This document shows, piece after piece, positions 9,083-17,921 of a stretch of DNA of 64,000 nt. The stretch lies in the NCBI RefSeq assembly GCF_019656315.1, contig NZ_BPLU01000038.1:496001-560000 (forward strand), given 5' to 3'. Position numbers and translations under genes: made by a program. Source of the DNA: Flavobacterium sp. UMI-01. Lineage in GTDB: Bacteria > Bacteroidota > Bacteroidia > Flavobacteriales > Flavobacteriaceae. Positions within the stretch are counted from its first letter, which is position 1; each line of letters opens with the position of its first letter. Below the pieces are notes generated by a model. It saw only the letters and a list, made by a program, of their open reading frames with translations, did no database searches and was not told where the DNA came from.

Positions 9083-11260
9083 TTATTGAACGATAATTTT
9101 ACCTTCAAAGTTCCCCAAATCAGAAGCTATTTTAACAAAATACACTCCAGTAGAAAGGTTGCTAACATCAATTTTACGCTTATATTCAGTTCCTTTTTTA
9201 ACTAGTTGCCCATTCGTATTATAAATGCTAAACACTATCGGTCTATTTTTTTCACCATCCGAATAAACTAAATTCAAAACACCATCGGTCACTAAACTAG
9301 GATAGATTAAAATTTTTGACGAAATTGAATTAGCATCCACCGACAATAATGGCCCTTGCGCATACACTTGTTGGGTATATGAGGGAGCGGGTGAAGCTAA
9401 ATCGCGATAGAATTGTCCTGTGATATTCAGTTCGCCATTGGTCATACCCCCAATACCTGAGGAAGCTCCAAAGAAATAATACCAATTGTAACGTTCAATA
9501 AAATCTGACTCTTCAAGTGCTTCTGTTAAGCCTTTTATATTGGTATATCCTTGTTCAACGGTAAGATTTGCAGAACCCATATTTGGATTTCCATAATTAT
9601 ACTCTGTCACCCATATTGGCAAATTATATCGGTCATGAAGACCTTTGAAACGTTCGATGAACGTAGCCTTTGAACGACGCACATAATCATGAGCTGGGAT
9701 AAAGTCCACACGGTACCCACGTGCTACACATTCATCCATAAATTCTTTAATCCAGGAATCTTCATTAAACGAATCATTTGTTGCACTATAATCTATATTC
9801 TCAACACCAGGCGCTCCTAGTCTAAGCCCCGAAGCCAATAATTTAGGGTAAGCCTCCAAAGCTTGTGCTACTGTCATGTTCGATTGTGAGGAGTTATCAG
9901 GCTCATTAAATGCTAAGAGATGATTAAACGACATATTTTTTCCGATTTCCTCCATCTTCTCGAGCGAGGTCCAATTATCTGATTTACTCCAAGCCATGGG
10001 AACAAATTGCGCTGCTGAAGTTTGATTTGTAGGTACCAATCCCCAGTTATAATACCAAGTGGTATTATAATTATCAGCCGAAGACCATTTTACATCTCCT
10101 AAACTTCCTTTTTTACCTACTGGATACCAAGGACTCACACGTATAAATGAAATAGAACGTTGCAAATCAGCAGGTAAGTTTATTTCTAAAGCGCTATCCT
10201 GTGCAACATATACTTTACTCACACCTAATCCATTGATATCCTGAGCAAAAGTAGCCATGTATCCTTTTTCTAAGGTAAAAGAAACCGCCCAATCTTCGTA
10301 TGCACCCAAACCGCCATTGTAATAACCACAATACACTTCGTGCTCCTCACCTGTAAAATTATAGCCATTGTACAGTTTGAGAACCGGATTATTAACGCGT
10401 GAATTAGCAAAAACATCTTGTGCCGTTTGAAGTTCAGTAATAGAATTATCAATAGTATTTGAAGAACTATTACAATCTGCTAGTATGGCTTTTGCACTAT
10501 CAATGGCTAACTGAAAAGCATCTACAGCCGACTGTGGATATTGATTGTATTTATCCCCTATAACGGCTGAGGCAATCAAATTTTCGGCAGTAGTTAGATT
10601 AGTTCCAAGCAATAACCGATTGGCTGCTCCGCTTACAAGGGAAAAATTATCAAAAAAGAAACGCCCTTCATTGTTGTACATATAATTCAGCTGAATGTCA
10701 ATTTTTGCGATATCTTGTGTAGTCTCTAAAAAAGGAACATCCGCTGCCATTAACACGCCATTGTAGTAAAAATTAATTTTTTGATTGGCAAAATCAGCAT
10801 TTAAAGAAATGGAATAAGTGGTATTGGTAACAAAATTAGAAGGAATTAAACTCCCTGTATAGCCGCTAGGTATTCCATCTACCATCGTACTGGCATACTG
10901 AAAACTCAAATTATTGTTTAAAGCAAAAGTAATACTGCCCAGATATTTCCCAGTGGACGACATTAAATTCATATTACAATTGACATAATTTCGAGTTGCC
11001 GCCACATCGAAAGAATAGGAGAAATTGTCCGTAACCGCATCAAAAGTATGATATACTGCTGGCTTATCTGTTGTGTAATCCAATTTCAATCTTCCTGCAT
11101 CCACACTCACACGCCCAGAAGTATTGTATTCAGTCCAGCCAGTAGGTAAAGCACCAGCAGTATCAAAAGTTTGATTAATGACAGTTCCACATTGACTAGT
11201 TTGAGCAAAGTTGTTGATACTAAAAAGTAGTACGATTAGATAAAGTATTTTTTTCTTCAT
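9083..11260 (-). CDS. GH128-like secreted glycoside hydrolase with lectin-like and crystallin-like modules, T9SS cargo
   Basis: 725 aa. Order: signal peptide (1-20), concanavalin-like domain (about 24-212), a short helical FIVAR-like segment (about 215-288), a beta/gamma-crystallin-like domain (about 293-385, LYNGYNFTGEEHEVYCG and GYMATFAQDINGLG), a Glyco_hydro_cc/GH128-like catalytic domain (about 386-640) and a T9SS type A tail (about 650-725). Probable catalytic acids are Glu453 (LAFNEPDN) and Glu553 (WVTEYNYG). Characterised GH128 members cut beta-1,3-glucan, but this modular form is distant and the neighbours suggest a sulfated galactan or fucan-type target, so the substrate is open. It is divergent from the GH2 gene at 11703. 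A candidate promoter is at 11334-11389. Confidence 0.8.
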   Translation of the reverse strand: MKKKILYLIVLLFSINNFAQTSQCGTVINQTFDTAGALPTGWTEYNTSGRVSVDAGRLKLDYTTDKPAVYHTFDAVTDNFSYSFDVAATRNYVNCNMNLMSSTGKYLGSITFALNNNLSFQYASTMVDGIPSGYTGSLIPSNFVTNTTYSISLNADFANQKINFYYNGVLMAADVPFLETTQDIAKIDIQLNYMYNNEGRFFFDNFSLVSGAANRLLLGTNLTTAENLIASAVIGDKYNQYPQSAVDAFQLAIDSAKAILADCNSSSNTIDNSITELQTAQDVFANSRVNNPVLKLYNGYNFTGEEHEVYCGYYNGGLGAYEDWAVSFTLEKGYMATFAQDINGLGVSKVYVAQDSALEINLPADLQRSISFIRVSPWYPVGKKGSLGDVKWSSADNYNTTWYYNWGLVPTNQTSAAQFVPMAWSKSDNWTSLEKMEEIGKNMSFNHLLAFNEPDNSSQSNMTVAQALEAYPKLLASGLRLGAPGVENIDYSATNDSFNEDSWIKEFMDECVARGYRVDFIPAHDYVRRSKATFIERFKGLHDRYNLPIWVTEYNYGNPNMGSANLTVEQGYTNIKGLTEALEESDFIERYNWYYFFGASSGIGGMTNGELNITGQFYRDLASPAPSYTQQVYAQGPLLSVDANSISSKILIYPSLVTDGVLNLVYSDGEKNRPIVFSIYNTNGQLVKKGTEYKRKIDVSNLSTGVYFVKIASDLGNFEGKIIVQ

Positions 11261-11276
11261 GTATTTTGGTTTTTAG

Positions 11277-11435
11277 TTAGTTAGGATTTTTTTAGATGGT
11301 AAAAATTTACCTCTAATCAATTTTGGTTCAGGTCAAATTAAAGATTTTTCTCTTGTTTATGCATCTCAAAACATGGATACATTTGTTGCTAATCAGCTCG
11401 TTATGGAAGTTCCTAAAAAACAAAAACAGCAATAA
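11277..11435 (+). pseudogene. Candidate 3' gene remnant ending in a terminator hairpin
   Basis: Between two divergent genes a plus-strand frame is open for 52 codons without an initiator at its head, ending in TAA at 11433-11435. Its last codons read LVMEVPKKQKQQ. A perfect 10-bp terminator stem starts at the stop codon, as in a normal gene end. This suggests the tail of a deleted plus-strand gene. The same DNA appears to hold the promoter of the GH128-like gene. Family not recognised; a chance ORF remains possible. Confidence 0.35.
11334..11389 (-). promoter_or_regulatory. Candidate promoter with shared upstream box, GH128-like gene
   Basis: On the minus strand TTAATTTG (11341-11334, one mismatch to TAnnTTTG) is preceded by GCAACAAA (11389-11382, six of eight matches to GCAACATT) with exactly 40 nt between them, the spacing seen at five other promoters in this window. 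It is the weakest member of the set. The -7 element is 74 nt before the ATG. Confidence 0.45.
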
Positions 11436-11455
11436 ACTCTAGGTCTATTGCTGTT
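11425..11455 (+). terminator. Terminator between divergent genes
   Basis: AACAGCAATA (11425-11434) and TATTGCTGTT (11446-11455) form a perfect 10-bp stem with an 11-nt loop. Neither flanking gene needs a terminator here because they diverge, which supports the idea that a plus-strand gene once ended at this point. Confidence 0.6.
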
Positions 11456-11617
11456 GAAAAAAAATTAAGCAACCCTCTATGCAAATTGTTAAAGCTCGAT
11501 TTAAGTTTGAAAATTTCTTAACGTAGGAGGCAAATGTTACTTACCGTTATTTTTTTAACCAAAAAAATTAATTCCAACCCTTTGTTATTCATTGCAACGG
11601 AATACAAATCTCTTTTT

Positions 11618-11673
11618 GCAACATTTATAGGTAGTTTTTGGAAAGATTGGAAATAGCAAACAGACTATATTTG
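11618..11673 (+). promoter_or_regulatory. Promoter with shared upstream box, GH2 gene
   Basis: GCAACATT (11618-11625), then exactly 40 nt, then TATATTTG (11666-11673), a perfect TAnnTTTG -7 element about 30 nt before the ATG at 11703. A TTG at 11647-11649 may serve as a weak -33. A second half-box GCAAC lies at 11594-11598. This is the only plus-strand copy of the arrangement, showing that box and promoter move together. Confidence 0.72.
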
Positions 11674-11702
11674 GTACAAATACCGTTAACTACATTATAA
11701 CC

Positions 11703-14700
11703 ATGATTAAAAACAATCGTTTTTTCACCCAAAAATTAAATTTAGTGCTAGTAGCATACCTCTCTTTATTGCTATTCAGTTCCAAAAGTTATAGCCAATC
11801 TAAAACTTCAACAAGAGCACGTATTAATTTTGATGCCGATTGGAAATTTATCCAAGAAGATGTTTCAGGTGCACAACAAATTAACTATAAAGACGCTTCT
11901 TGGCGCATTTTAAACCTCCCACACGATTGGAGTATTGAAGGTGCCTACAACGAGAACAATCCCATGGGAGCGCAATGTGGCTATTTGCCTGCTGGTTTTG
12001 GTTGGTATCGAAAAACAATTAACGTCCCAAAGGATTGGAAAGGAAAGCAGGTGGAAATTGCCTTTGATGGTGTTTTTATGAACAGTACCGTTTGGGCAAA
12101 TGGAAAAGAATTAGGAACAAGACCTTACGGCTGGATTTCATTTGCTTACGATATTAGCGAAATCGTTCAAGAATCAAATACGATCACTTTTGCGGTTCGT
12201 GTGGACAATGACAAACAACCCTCGGCACGCTGGTACACGGGGAGCGGAATTTATGCCCATACTTGGATTGATATAAAAAACAACAATCATATAGCCAGAG
12301 ACGGCCTATTTGTGAGAACGCAGGGAAACAAAGTTTTAGTTGAAACCGACTTTATAAAGGATTCAAAATTCAAAAACGCAACTTTAATAACTTCTATTAT
12401 AGATAACCAAGGAAGAGTGGTCGCTACAACTAAAAATAGCATACAAAAGGACCAAAAAACGGCTGTCAAATCTGAATTAAACATTCAAAACCCGAATCGT
12501 TGGTCTGTAGAAACGCCTTATTTATACACACTAAAAACCGAATTACGACTTAAAAACAAGGTGGTTGATGTGGTTGAAACAAAATTTGGTGTTCGTGATA
12601 TTGAGTGGAAAGCCGAAACAGGAATGTGGTTAAATGGTAAAAATGTAAAACTACAAGGCGTATGTAACCACCAAGATGCGGGAGCATTAGGTGCTGCTGT
12701 TCCGTATAAAATTTTACGTTTTAGAATCCAACAATTGAAAGCTATGGGTGTAAATGCCATCAGAACGGCACACAATCCACAAACACCTGAATTTTATGAC
12801 ATTTGTGATGAAATGGGGATGTTGGTAATGGATGAAGTTTTTGATGGTTGGTCTAAAAAAGCGGCCAATGATTATGGTGCGCATCATTTTGACCAATGGT
12901 GGAAACAAGATTTAACCGATTGGATTAAACGAGATCGAAACCACCCTTCAATCGTGATTTATAGTGTGGGTAATGAAACCAATGGAGCTATTGCAAAAGA
13001 TTTAGTAGCCGCTTGTAACAGCTTAGACCCTACCCGACCAGTGACTTCTGGACATTCGGGCTCAGAATACATGAATGTTTTAGGAGTAAATGGAAGCAGC
13101 GAAAAGAAAGGCTATTTAGAAAATCTTGAAGCCAACCAAAAAGGAAAAGTATTCATAGGAACCGAAAATACGCATACTTGGCAAGTAAGAGGTTTTTATA
13201 GAACTAAAACTTGGTTTAGAGATGGATTCCCAAACAAAAGCCAAAAACCCTATGCGATTGGCGACTTGACCGATAAAGAAATTTTCACTAATGATTGGAT
13301 AGAAGATGCTAACAGAAAAAACAGAAAACAAATTTTCAATTCGAGTTATGACAATGCTACGGTTCGTGTTTCTTCACGCTTAAACATTGCCCAATTGAGA
13401 GACATTCCCGCTTATGCAGGTTCGTTTCGTTGGACAGGTCACGACTATATTGGCGAAGCGGGTTATGTTCATGGAGGATGGCCGTTTAGGGCTTTTATGG
13501 GTGGCGCTATTGATTTGGCTAATTTTGAAAAAGACTTGTTTTATTTGTACCAAAGCCAGTGGACCACAACTCCTATGGTGCATATTTTACCACATTGGAC
13601 CCATCCTAAAATGGAACTAGGTACTGCAATTCCTGTTTGGGTGTATTCTAATTGTGATGAAGTGGAATTATTTTTCAACAACACTTCTTTAGGCAAACAA
13701 AAACCAGGTAAAGAATGGGAATCCATGCAATGCCAATGGATGGTCAAATGGAAACCAGGGACTCTGAAAGCCGTTGGATACAAAGCTGGCAAAAAAGTTT
13801 CGGAAGAAATTGTTCAATCGGCTACTGCCCCTGCTAAAATCAAATTATCCATTGACGGACAACCACTTGAAAATAAAACAGACGATATCGTACAAGTGCG
13901 TGTCACCACAACCGATGACAAAGGTGTTTTTTATCCTTATGGCGAAAACCGAACCTATTTTACTATTATAGGTGATGGTAAAATAAAAGCCTTAGACAAC
14001 GGAAGTCCAGTTGATGTAGAACAGCACGTAGGCCCTAACCACCGCAAAGCGTTTTATGGATTGACTCGTGCTTATATTACCTCAACAAATCCGTCAGGAG
14101 ACATAAATTTAGTAGCAAGTTGCATCTTAGGCGAAAAGAAATCAATTACTTCCAACAAAGTGAGTATTGATACCCAAATTCTCAATTTAAGAGGAAATGC
14201 AATCCAACCTAAAATTGAACTTTTTTATACTACAAACGGTGAAATTCCCACTCAAAAGTCCGCTCGCTATACGGAAGCTTTTGCCATTCAACCTGAAACT
14301 ACGGTAAAAGCACTCTTGGTTGTTGATGGAAAACCAACGCAACTTTTAGAAGAAGCTTTTGGTCCAAACGAAGGCTTTACTTGGAACAAACCGATGGCTG
14401 ATAACGGTCCCATAGGCGAGCAAGCCGAAGAGGCTACCCTTAAAAACGCCACTGTGCTATCCAAAGGAGAAAATTTCAACGGGAATGGCTTTGTGAGTTT
14501 AGATAAAAAAGGAGCTGCAGTGTCTTGGTACCAAGAAAACGATGGTGCCGCAGGAAATGCCGATTTACACATTCGTTACAGTGCCAAAATAGAGCAAGCT
14601 ACAGGAACTGCTATTCAACTGACGGTAAATGGTAAACTAGCCCAAAAAGAACTGTTTTTACCCAATACAGCGCACAAAGGAAATTCATGGAATACGGTAA

Positions 14701-14795
14701 AAATCCCTATCAAAATAGAACGTGGTGCAAATACCATTGTAATCGAAACCTTGAACGACAAAGGGCTTTATATCGATGAGATTAGACTGAATTAA
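11703..14795 (+). CDS. GH2 glycoside hydrolase (beta-galactosidase-type) with C-terminal carbohydrate-binding domain
   Basis: 1030-aa GH2 enzyme, expected to release beta-linked non-reducing sugars (galactose or a uronic acid) from imported oligosaccharides. A signal peptide (about 1-32) is followed by the GH2 sugar-binding domain, an Ig-like domain and the TIM barrel from about 300. The acid/base is Glu425 (SVGNETNG) and the nucleophile Glu488 (IGTENTHTW). After the barrel come a DUF4982-like domain, an Ig-like domain, a chitobiase C-terminal-like segment (about 825-885) and a CBM6/35-like domain (about 900-1030). No T9SS tail, so it is probably periplasmic. It is the only enzyme gene on the plus strand. 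The promoter at 11618-11673 carries the shared box and a terminator follows at 14823. Confidence 0.92.
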   Translation: MIKNNRFFTQKLNLVLVAYLSLLLFSSKSYSQSKTSTRARINFDADWKFIQEDVSGAQQINYKDASWRILNLPHDWSIEGAYNENNPMGAQCGYLPAGFGWYRKTINVPKDWKGKQVEIAFDGVFMNSTVWANGKELGTRPYGWISFAYDISEIVQESNTITFAVRVDNDKQPSARWYTGSGIYAHTWIDIKNNNHIARDGLFVRTQGNKVLVETDFIKDSKFKNATLITSIIDNQGRVVATTKNSIQKDQKTAVKSELNIQNPNRWSVETPYLYTLKTELRLKNKVVDVVETKFGVRDIEWKAETGMWLNGKNVKLQGVCNHQDAGALGAAVPYKILRFRIQQLKAMGVNAIRTAHNPQTPEFYDICDEMGMLVMDEVFDGWSKKAANDYGAHHFDQWWKQDLTDWIKRDRNHPSIVIYSVGNETNGAIAKDLVAACNSLDPTRPVTSGHSGSEYMNVLGVNGSSEKKGYLENLEANQKGKVFIGTENTHTWQVRGFYRTKTWFRDGFPNKSQKPYAIGDLTDKEIFTNDWIEDANRKNRKQIFNSSYDNATVRVSSRLNIAQLRDIPAYAGSFRWTGHDYIGEAGYVHGGWPFRAFMGGAIDLANFEKDLFYLYQSQWTTTPMVHILPHWTHPKMELGTAIPVWVYSNCDEVELFFNNTSLGKQKPGKEWESMQCQWMVKWKPGTLKAVGYKAGKKVSEEIVQSATAPAKIKLSIDGQPLENKTDDIVQVRVTTTDDKGVFYPYGENRTYFTIIGDGKIKALDNGSPVDVEQHVGPNHRKAFYGLTRAYITSTNPSGDINLVASCILGEKKSITSNKVSIDTQILNLRGNAIQPKIELFYTTNGEIPTQKSARYTEAFAIQPETTVKALLVVDGKPTQLLEEAFGPNEGFTWNKPMADNGPIGEQAEEATLKNATVLSKGENFNGNGFVSLDKKGAAVSWYQENDGAAGNADLHIRYSAKIEQATGTAIQLTVNGKLAQKELFLPNTAHKGNSWNTVKIPIKIERGANTIVIETLNDKGLYIDEIRLN

Positions 14796-14822
14796 AGTTC
14801 TCAAAACTAAGGCATTATTAAG

Positions 14823-14851
14823 GCTTCGATAAATATCGGAGCATTTTTTTA
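14823..14851 (+). terminator. Terminator of the plus-strand GH2 gene
   Basis: GCTTCGATA (14823-14831) pairs with TATCGGAGC (14834-14842) with one internal T-G opposition, followed by seven T residues. Further right, AGTGCT (15008-15013) and AGCACT (15024-15029) form a weaker hairpin. The gap 14796-15113 otherwise holds only the operon terminator at 15040-15080. Confidence 0.8.
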
Positions 14852-15039
14852 ATAGATAAAAAAGCACTCTCCCAAACATTTTGCCGTTTCGTCTTTGCTG
14901 TTTTTTGTTTTAAACTGGAACTCAATAATGAGTATGTTTTTATATTTCACCCCCAGAAAACCTTTAGGACTCCCTTTTTCAAGGTCTGTAATTAGGATAC
15001 AACTTATAGTGCTTTTTATGTTGAGCACTCTTTTATCAA

Positions 15040-15080
15040 AAAATAAAAAGCCCCTACATGGTTGTTTTCCATATAGGGGC
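15040..15080 (-). terminator. Terminator of the double susCD operon
   Basis: GCCCCTACATGG (15050-15061) and CCATATAGGGGC (15069-15080) form a 12-bp stem with one mismatch and a 7-nt loop. On the minus strand it runs into a T-rich tract (A-rich 15036-15049 on plus), 34 nt past the stop codon at 15114. Confidence 0.88.
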
Positions 15081-15113
15081 TATTCTTTTATATCAAATTA
15101 TTCCAAAGCGCAT

Positions 15114-16037
15114 CTACCAAGTTTCAAAAACTAAATCTTGTTCTGGCGGTCTTCTTACAATTAATTCATCCGTCACTTGATATTTTTTTCCACCTAAAGT
15201 AAAACTATATTGCAAAGAAAAAGTTCTAGTCGTTTTGTTATAACTACCTGTTCCTACAAGGTTAGTCACTCCCGCACTTGGCGAATCAATAGTAACGGTA
15301 TTATCCGATTCGTTTACATTAATAGCAAAATTTTGATTGGTAAAAGTTCCGATTCCTGGGGTTCTAACCGAATTTCTGTCAATGGTTTTTATATCCCAAG
15401 TAGTATTCTTAATCAAATCACTATTACTGTACACCACCTCATTAACCACAGCGCCATTGGCATCTAGTTCTTTTTGAACTCCTTTATGATAAAAAGTGCC
15501 CGTATAAGGACTGATATATTTCACAACCACTATAGTATAATCACGTGGTTCTAAAATTACATTTCCAATTACATCTTTACTTCCTGAAGCAATGGAATCA
15601 AGAGAAGTATTGGTGATTTTCAAAGGTAAAGCGTAAGTATTATTGATGGCTCCAGCATCAGCTGTAAACAAATCTCGGTTAAGTGTCACTGTAACATCAC
15701 CTATAAAACTTCCTGCAGGAATCACCATTTTGCTAGAATTACTCAACGTATAATAATTCTGTGGCAATAATGTAAACGCATTGGCACCGGCAACGGTTGT
15801 TAACAAAGTAGGATCTACCACAAAATCTGCAAATTCTTCTTTGTCATTGCTTCTTTTACCACCAAAAGTAACTCCTACTTTAAATTTCATTTCGTCATAG
15901 GCTACTACTGTTCTCAAAGGTTTTTGAGTTCCAAAATAGACAATTGTTTTATCAAAGTCTCCAGTAAAATCCTCATAAGGTTCGCAAGAAGTAATAAGAA
16001 AACTTATTAGTCCAAGCATGGCTATTATTTTTTTCAT
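15114..16037 (-). CDS. DUF1735-type surface lipoprotein (SusE-like position)
   Basis: 307-aa lipoprotein (lipobox LITSC, Cys18). The N-terminal half (about 20-165) matches the DUF1735 beta-sandwich commonly found beside SusD in glycan loci; the C-terminal half (about 180-300) is a beta-rich domain with repeated T/V strands. It is the last gene of the susC-susD-susC-susD operon, the place usually taken by surface glycan-binding proteins. By family and position it would hold glycan at the outer membrane. No catalytic motifs are visible. A 115-nt gap separates it from the upstream susD, wider than the other gaps of the operon. Confidence 0.8.
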   Translation of the reverse strand: MKKIIAMLGLISFLITSCEPYEDFTGDFDKTIVYFGTQKPLRTVVAYDEMKFKVGVTFGGKRSNDKEEFADFVVDPTLLTTVAGANAFTLLPQNYYTLSNSSKMVIPAGSFIGDVTVTLNRDLFTADAGAINNTYALPLKITNTSLDSIASGSKDVIGNVILEPRDYTIVVVKYISPYTGTFYHKGVQKELDANGAVVNEVVYSNSDLIKNTTWDIKTIDRNSVRTPGIGTFTNQNFAINVNESDNTVTIDSPSAGVTNLVGTGSYNKTTRTFSLQYSFTLGGKKYQVTDELIVRRPPEQDLVFETW

Positions 16038-16058
16038 AAGTTGATATTTATTGTTTTT

Positions 16059-16165
16059 TTAGTCATATGTAATTCGCATATCATCATTGGTATTTGCGAC
16101 CAAATTTTGAGTCATGCCCATTTCATAATCTATTGTATTTGTTTGATACGAATTACCATCCGATA
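16059..16165 (-). pseudogene. Short out-of-frame coding-like tail between susD and the DUF1735 gene
   Basis: After the susD stop codon a different minus-strand frame stays open for about 35 codons and ends in TAA at 16061-16059. The translation includes QTNTIDYEMGMTQN and ends NDDMRITYD, protein-like and similar in flavour to DUF1735 tails. It may be what is left of a deleted lipoprotein gene. Too short to be certain. Confidence 0.25.
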
Positions 16166-17910
16166 TTATTCACTAAATTAGGGCTTTTTGCTAATTCTGC
16201 ATAAGGTAGTGGCGCATAATAATACTTAATATCATTCAAGTTTCTAGCCTCTACATCTATTTTATTATAAGTCAATGAATTATCAGGATTCTTAGTAATT
16301 TTTACCCCTTGTACTACCTCATTTAAAGGCAATACCCATCTTCTCATATCAAAATACCTATGGTTTTCAAAAGCCAGCTCTAAACGACGTTCATTTTGAA
16401 TTAATTTTCTAAAAGCAGCTTTCCCCATTGCAGCCACTTCATCTACATACGTATTGCTTGTAATTTGGGCATTGGTACGGATACTTTTTATGATTGCAAC
16501 CGCTGTTTGAGTCACTCCATCACCTAAACCGGTTGGTCCATACGCTTCATTTGCTGCTTCGGCTAAGTTTAAGTACATTTCGGTTCTTCTAAAATAAGGA
16601 TTGTAATGTCTGTCTGTACTTGGAGCATTAACATCTTTTAAATTTGGCGTTAATGACAACCATTTTCTAACATAGTACCCTGTTCTGGTATTTCCTTGAA
16701 CTTTAGATCTAGAATCTTTTCCTCCTTCAAAAATTTCCAATTGTCTATTATTAAAATCACTTCCGTTATGAAGTACATTCAAATAGAGTCTTGGATCTCT
16801 GTTAGCATAAGGATTGTTCGGGTCATAACCTGAACGTGAATCGGTGATTGGAAAACCATTTTTAGTATAAAAAGCGTCCACTAAGTTTTGTGAAGGTCCT
16901 GTTCTAGCTTGACCAAATTCGTTTACTGGATAATTTAAGTTTTCCAAAAGGGAACTTGTGAAAAAACTTCTCCATATAAACTCCGGTGGAGTGGTATTGC
17001 TATTAAAATCAGTTGCTTTTAAGCTTGAAAAAGCGCCAATTGTAGTAATAGCTTCTTGTGCATGAATCGCAGCGGTACGCCATTTATTGATATAGGCCGT
17101 TGTATTGTTTACCGTAAACTGTCCCATTCCGGTAATCGTTGTGATGGAATTGGGCTGATACGCAGGACTAGCTGCATACAATGAAACTCTTGATCTTAAA
17201 GCCATAGCCGTTTTTTTATCGGCTCTACCTAACTGACTTATTCCCAAAATAGGACTTGTACCTGTATATTGAAGCGGAAGGTTTGCGATAGCAACATCCA
17301 AATCACTAATGATTTGCGCTACACATTCTTCATACGTATTGCGTTTGATTGATTTTAAATCTCTAGATTCTTCCTCTGTCAAAGTACGTAACACAATTGG
17401 ATACCCCAAGGCTTGACCATCAACTGTTTTACCACCATAGGCTTGTAACAAATGAAACCCCCACCAAGCACGTAAAAAATGTGCTTCTCCATTCAAGTTT
17501 TTCTTTTTAAGCGCATCATTGGCTGGTGAAACTAAATCATATTTCACATTATCACCCAATCCATGTTCCAAAAACAAATGGATGTTTCTAAATTGCGTAT
17601 AAGCATTATCCCATGAACCTATAGGATTGGTATTGGGCGTTAAACTTCCGGTACCCACTTTATAAATGCTACCTGCAAAATTATTGGTAACCGCATTATC
17701 AGTAGCTGCGTCCAAAAATTCATTTCCGTAATCTGAAACAGCGGTATTAGCTAGATTTGCATAAGCATTCATTAAAAAACCTTCTGTGTTTTCAGGTAAT
17801 GTTAAAGCAAAATCTTCGTTAAATGTATTATCTATTTCAGGCTCTAAAGCACAAGATACAAGTAGCGATACTGATACTACTGTTATTAACTTTATATATT
17901 TATTTTTCAT
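16153..17910 (-). CDS. SusD-family outer-membrane glycan-binding lipoprotein (second pair)
   Basis: 585 aa, RagB/SusD fold. The lipobox is LLVSC (Cys20). The helical TPR-like core (about 60-330) includes the typical LRAWWGFHLLQAYGG segment, and the C-terminal part has the usual FRRTEMYLNLAEAANEAYG and NERRLELAFENHRYFDMRRW motifs, ending NNIGW. It is the partner of the SusC at 17922-20984, which ends 11 nt upstream. It caps the SusC barrel on the cell surface and binds oligosaccharide before import. It is clearly diverged from the other SusD proteins here, implying a different glycan piece. Confidence 0.95.
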   Translation of the reverse strand: MKNKYIKLITVVSVSLLVSCALEPEIDNTFNEDFALTLPENTEGFLMNAYANLANTAVSDYGNEFLDAATDNAVTNNFAGSIYKVGTGSLTPNTNPIGSWDNAYTQFRNIHLFLEHGLGDNVKYDLVSPANDALKKKNLNGEAHFLRAWWGFHLLQAYGGKTVDGQALGYPIVLRTLTEEESRDLKSIKRNTYEECVAQIISDLDVAIANLPLQYTGTSPILGISQLGRADKKTAMALRSRVSLYAASPAYQPNSITTITGMGQFTVNNTTAYINKWRTAAIHAQEAITTIGAFSSLKATDFNSNTTPPEFIWRSFFTSSLLENLNYPVNEFGQARTGPSQNLVDAFYTKNGFPITDSRSGYDPNNPYANRDPRLYLNVLHNGSDFNNRQLEIFEGGKDSRSKVQGNTRTGYYVRKWLSLTPNLKDVNAPSTDRHYNPYFRRTEMYLNLAEAANEAYGPTGLGDGVTQTAVAIIKSIRTNAQITSNTYVDEVAAMGKAAFRKLIQNERRLELAFENHRYFDMRRWVLPLNEVVQGVKITKNPDNSLTYNKIDVEARNLNDIKYYYAPLPYAELAKSPNLVNNIGW

Positions 17911-17921
17911 CTTTATTTTTT

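Noticed and set aside
14895..15134. 79-codon plus-strand ORF after the GH2 gene
   Set aside because: It runs through the operon terminator hairpin into the end of the DUF1735 gene and has no ribosome-binding or family signal.
16153..16165. Frameshift at the end of susD (17910-16153)
   Set aside because: The protein already ends in a normal SusD-like tail (NNIGW); the open frame beyond is better seen as separate remnant DNA.
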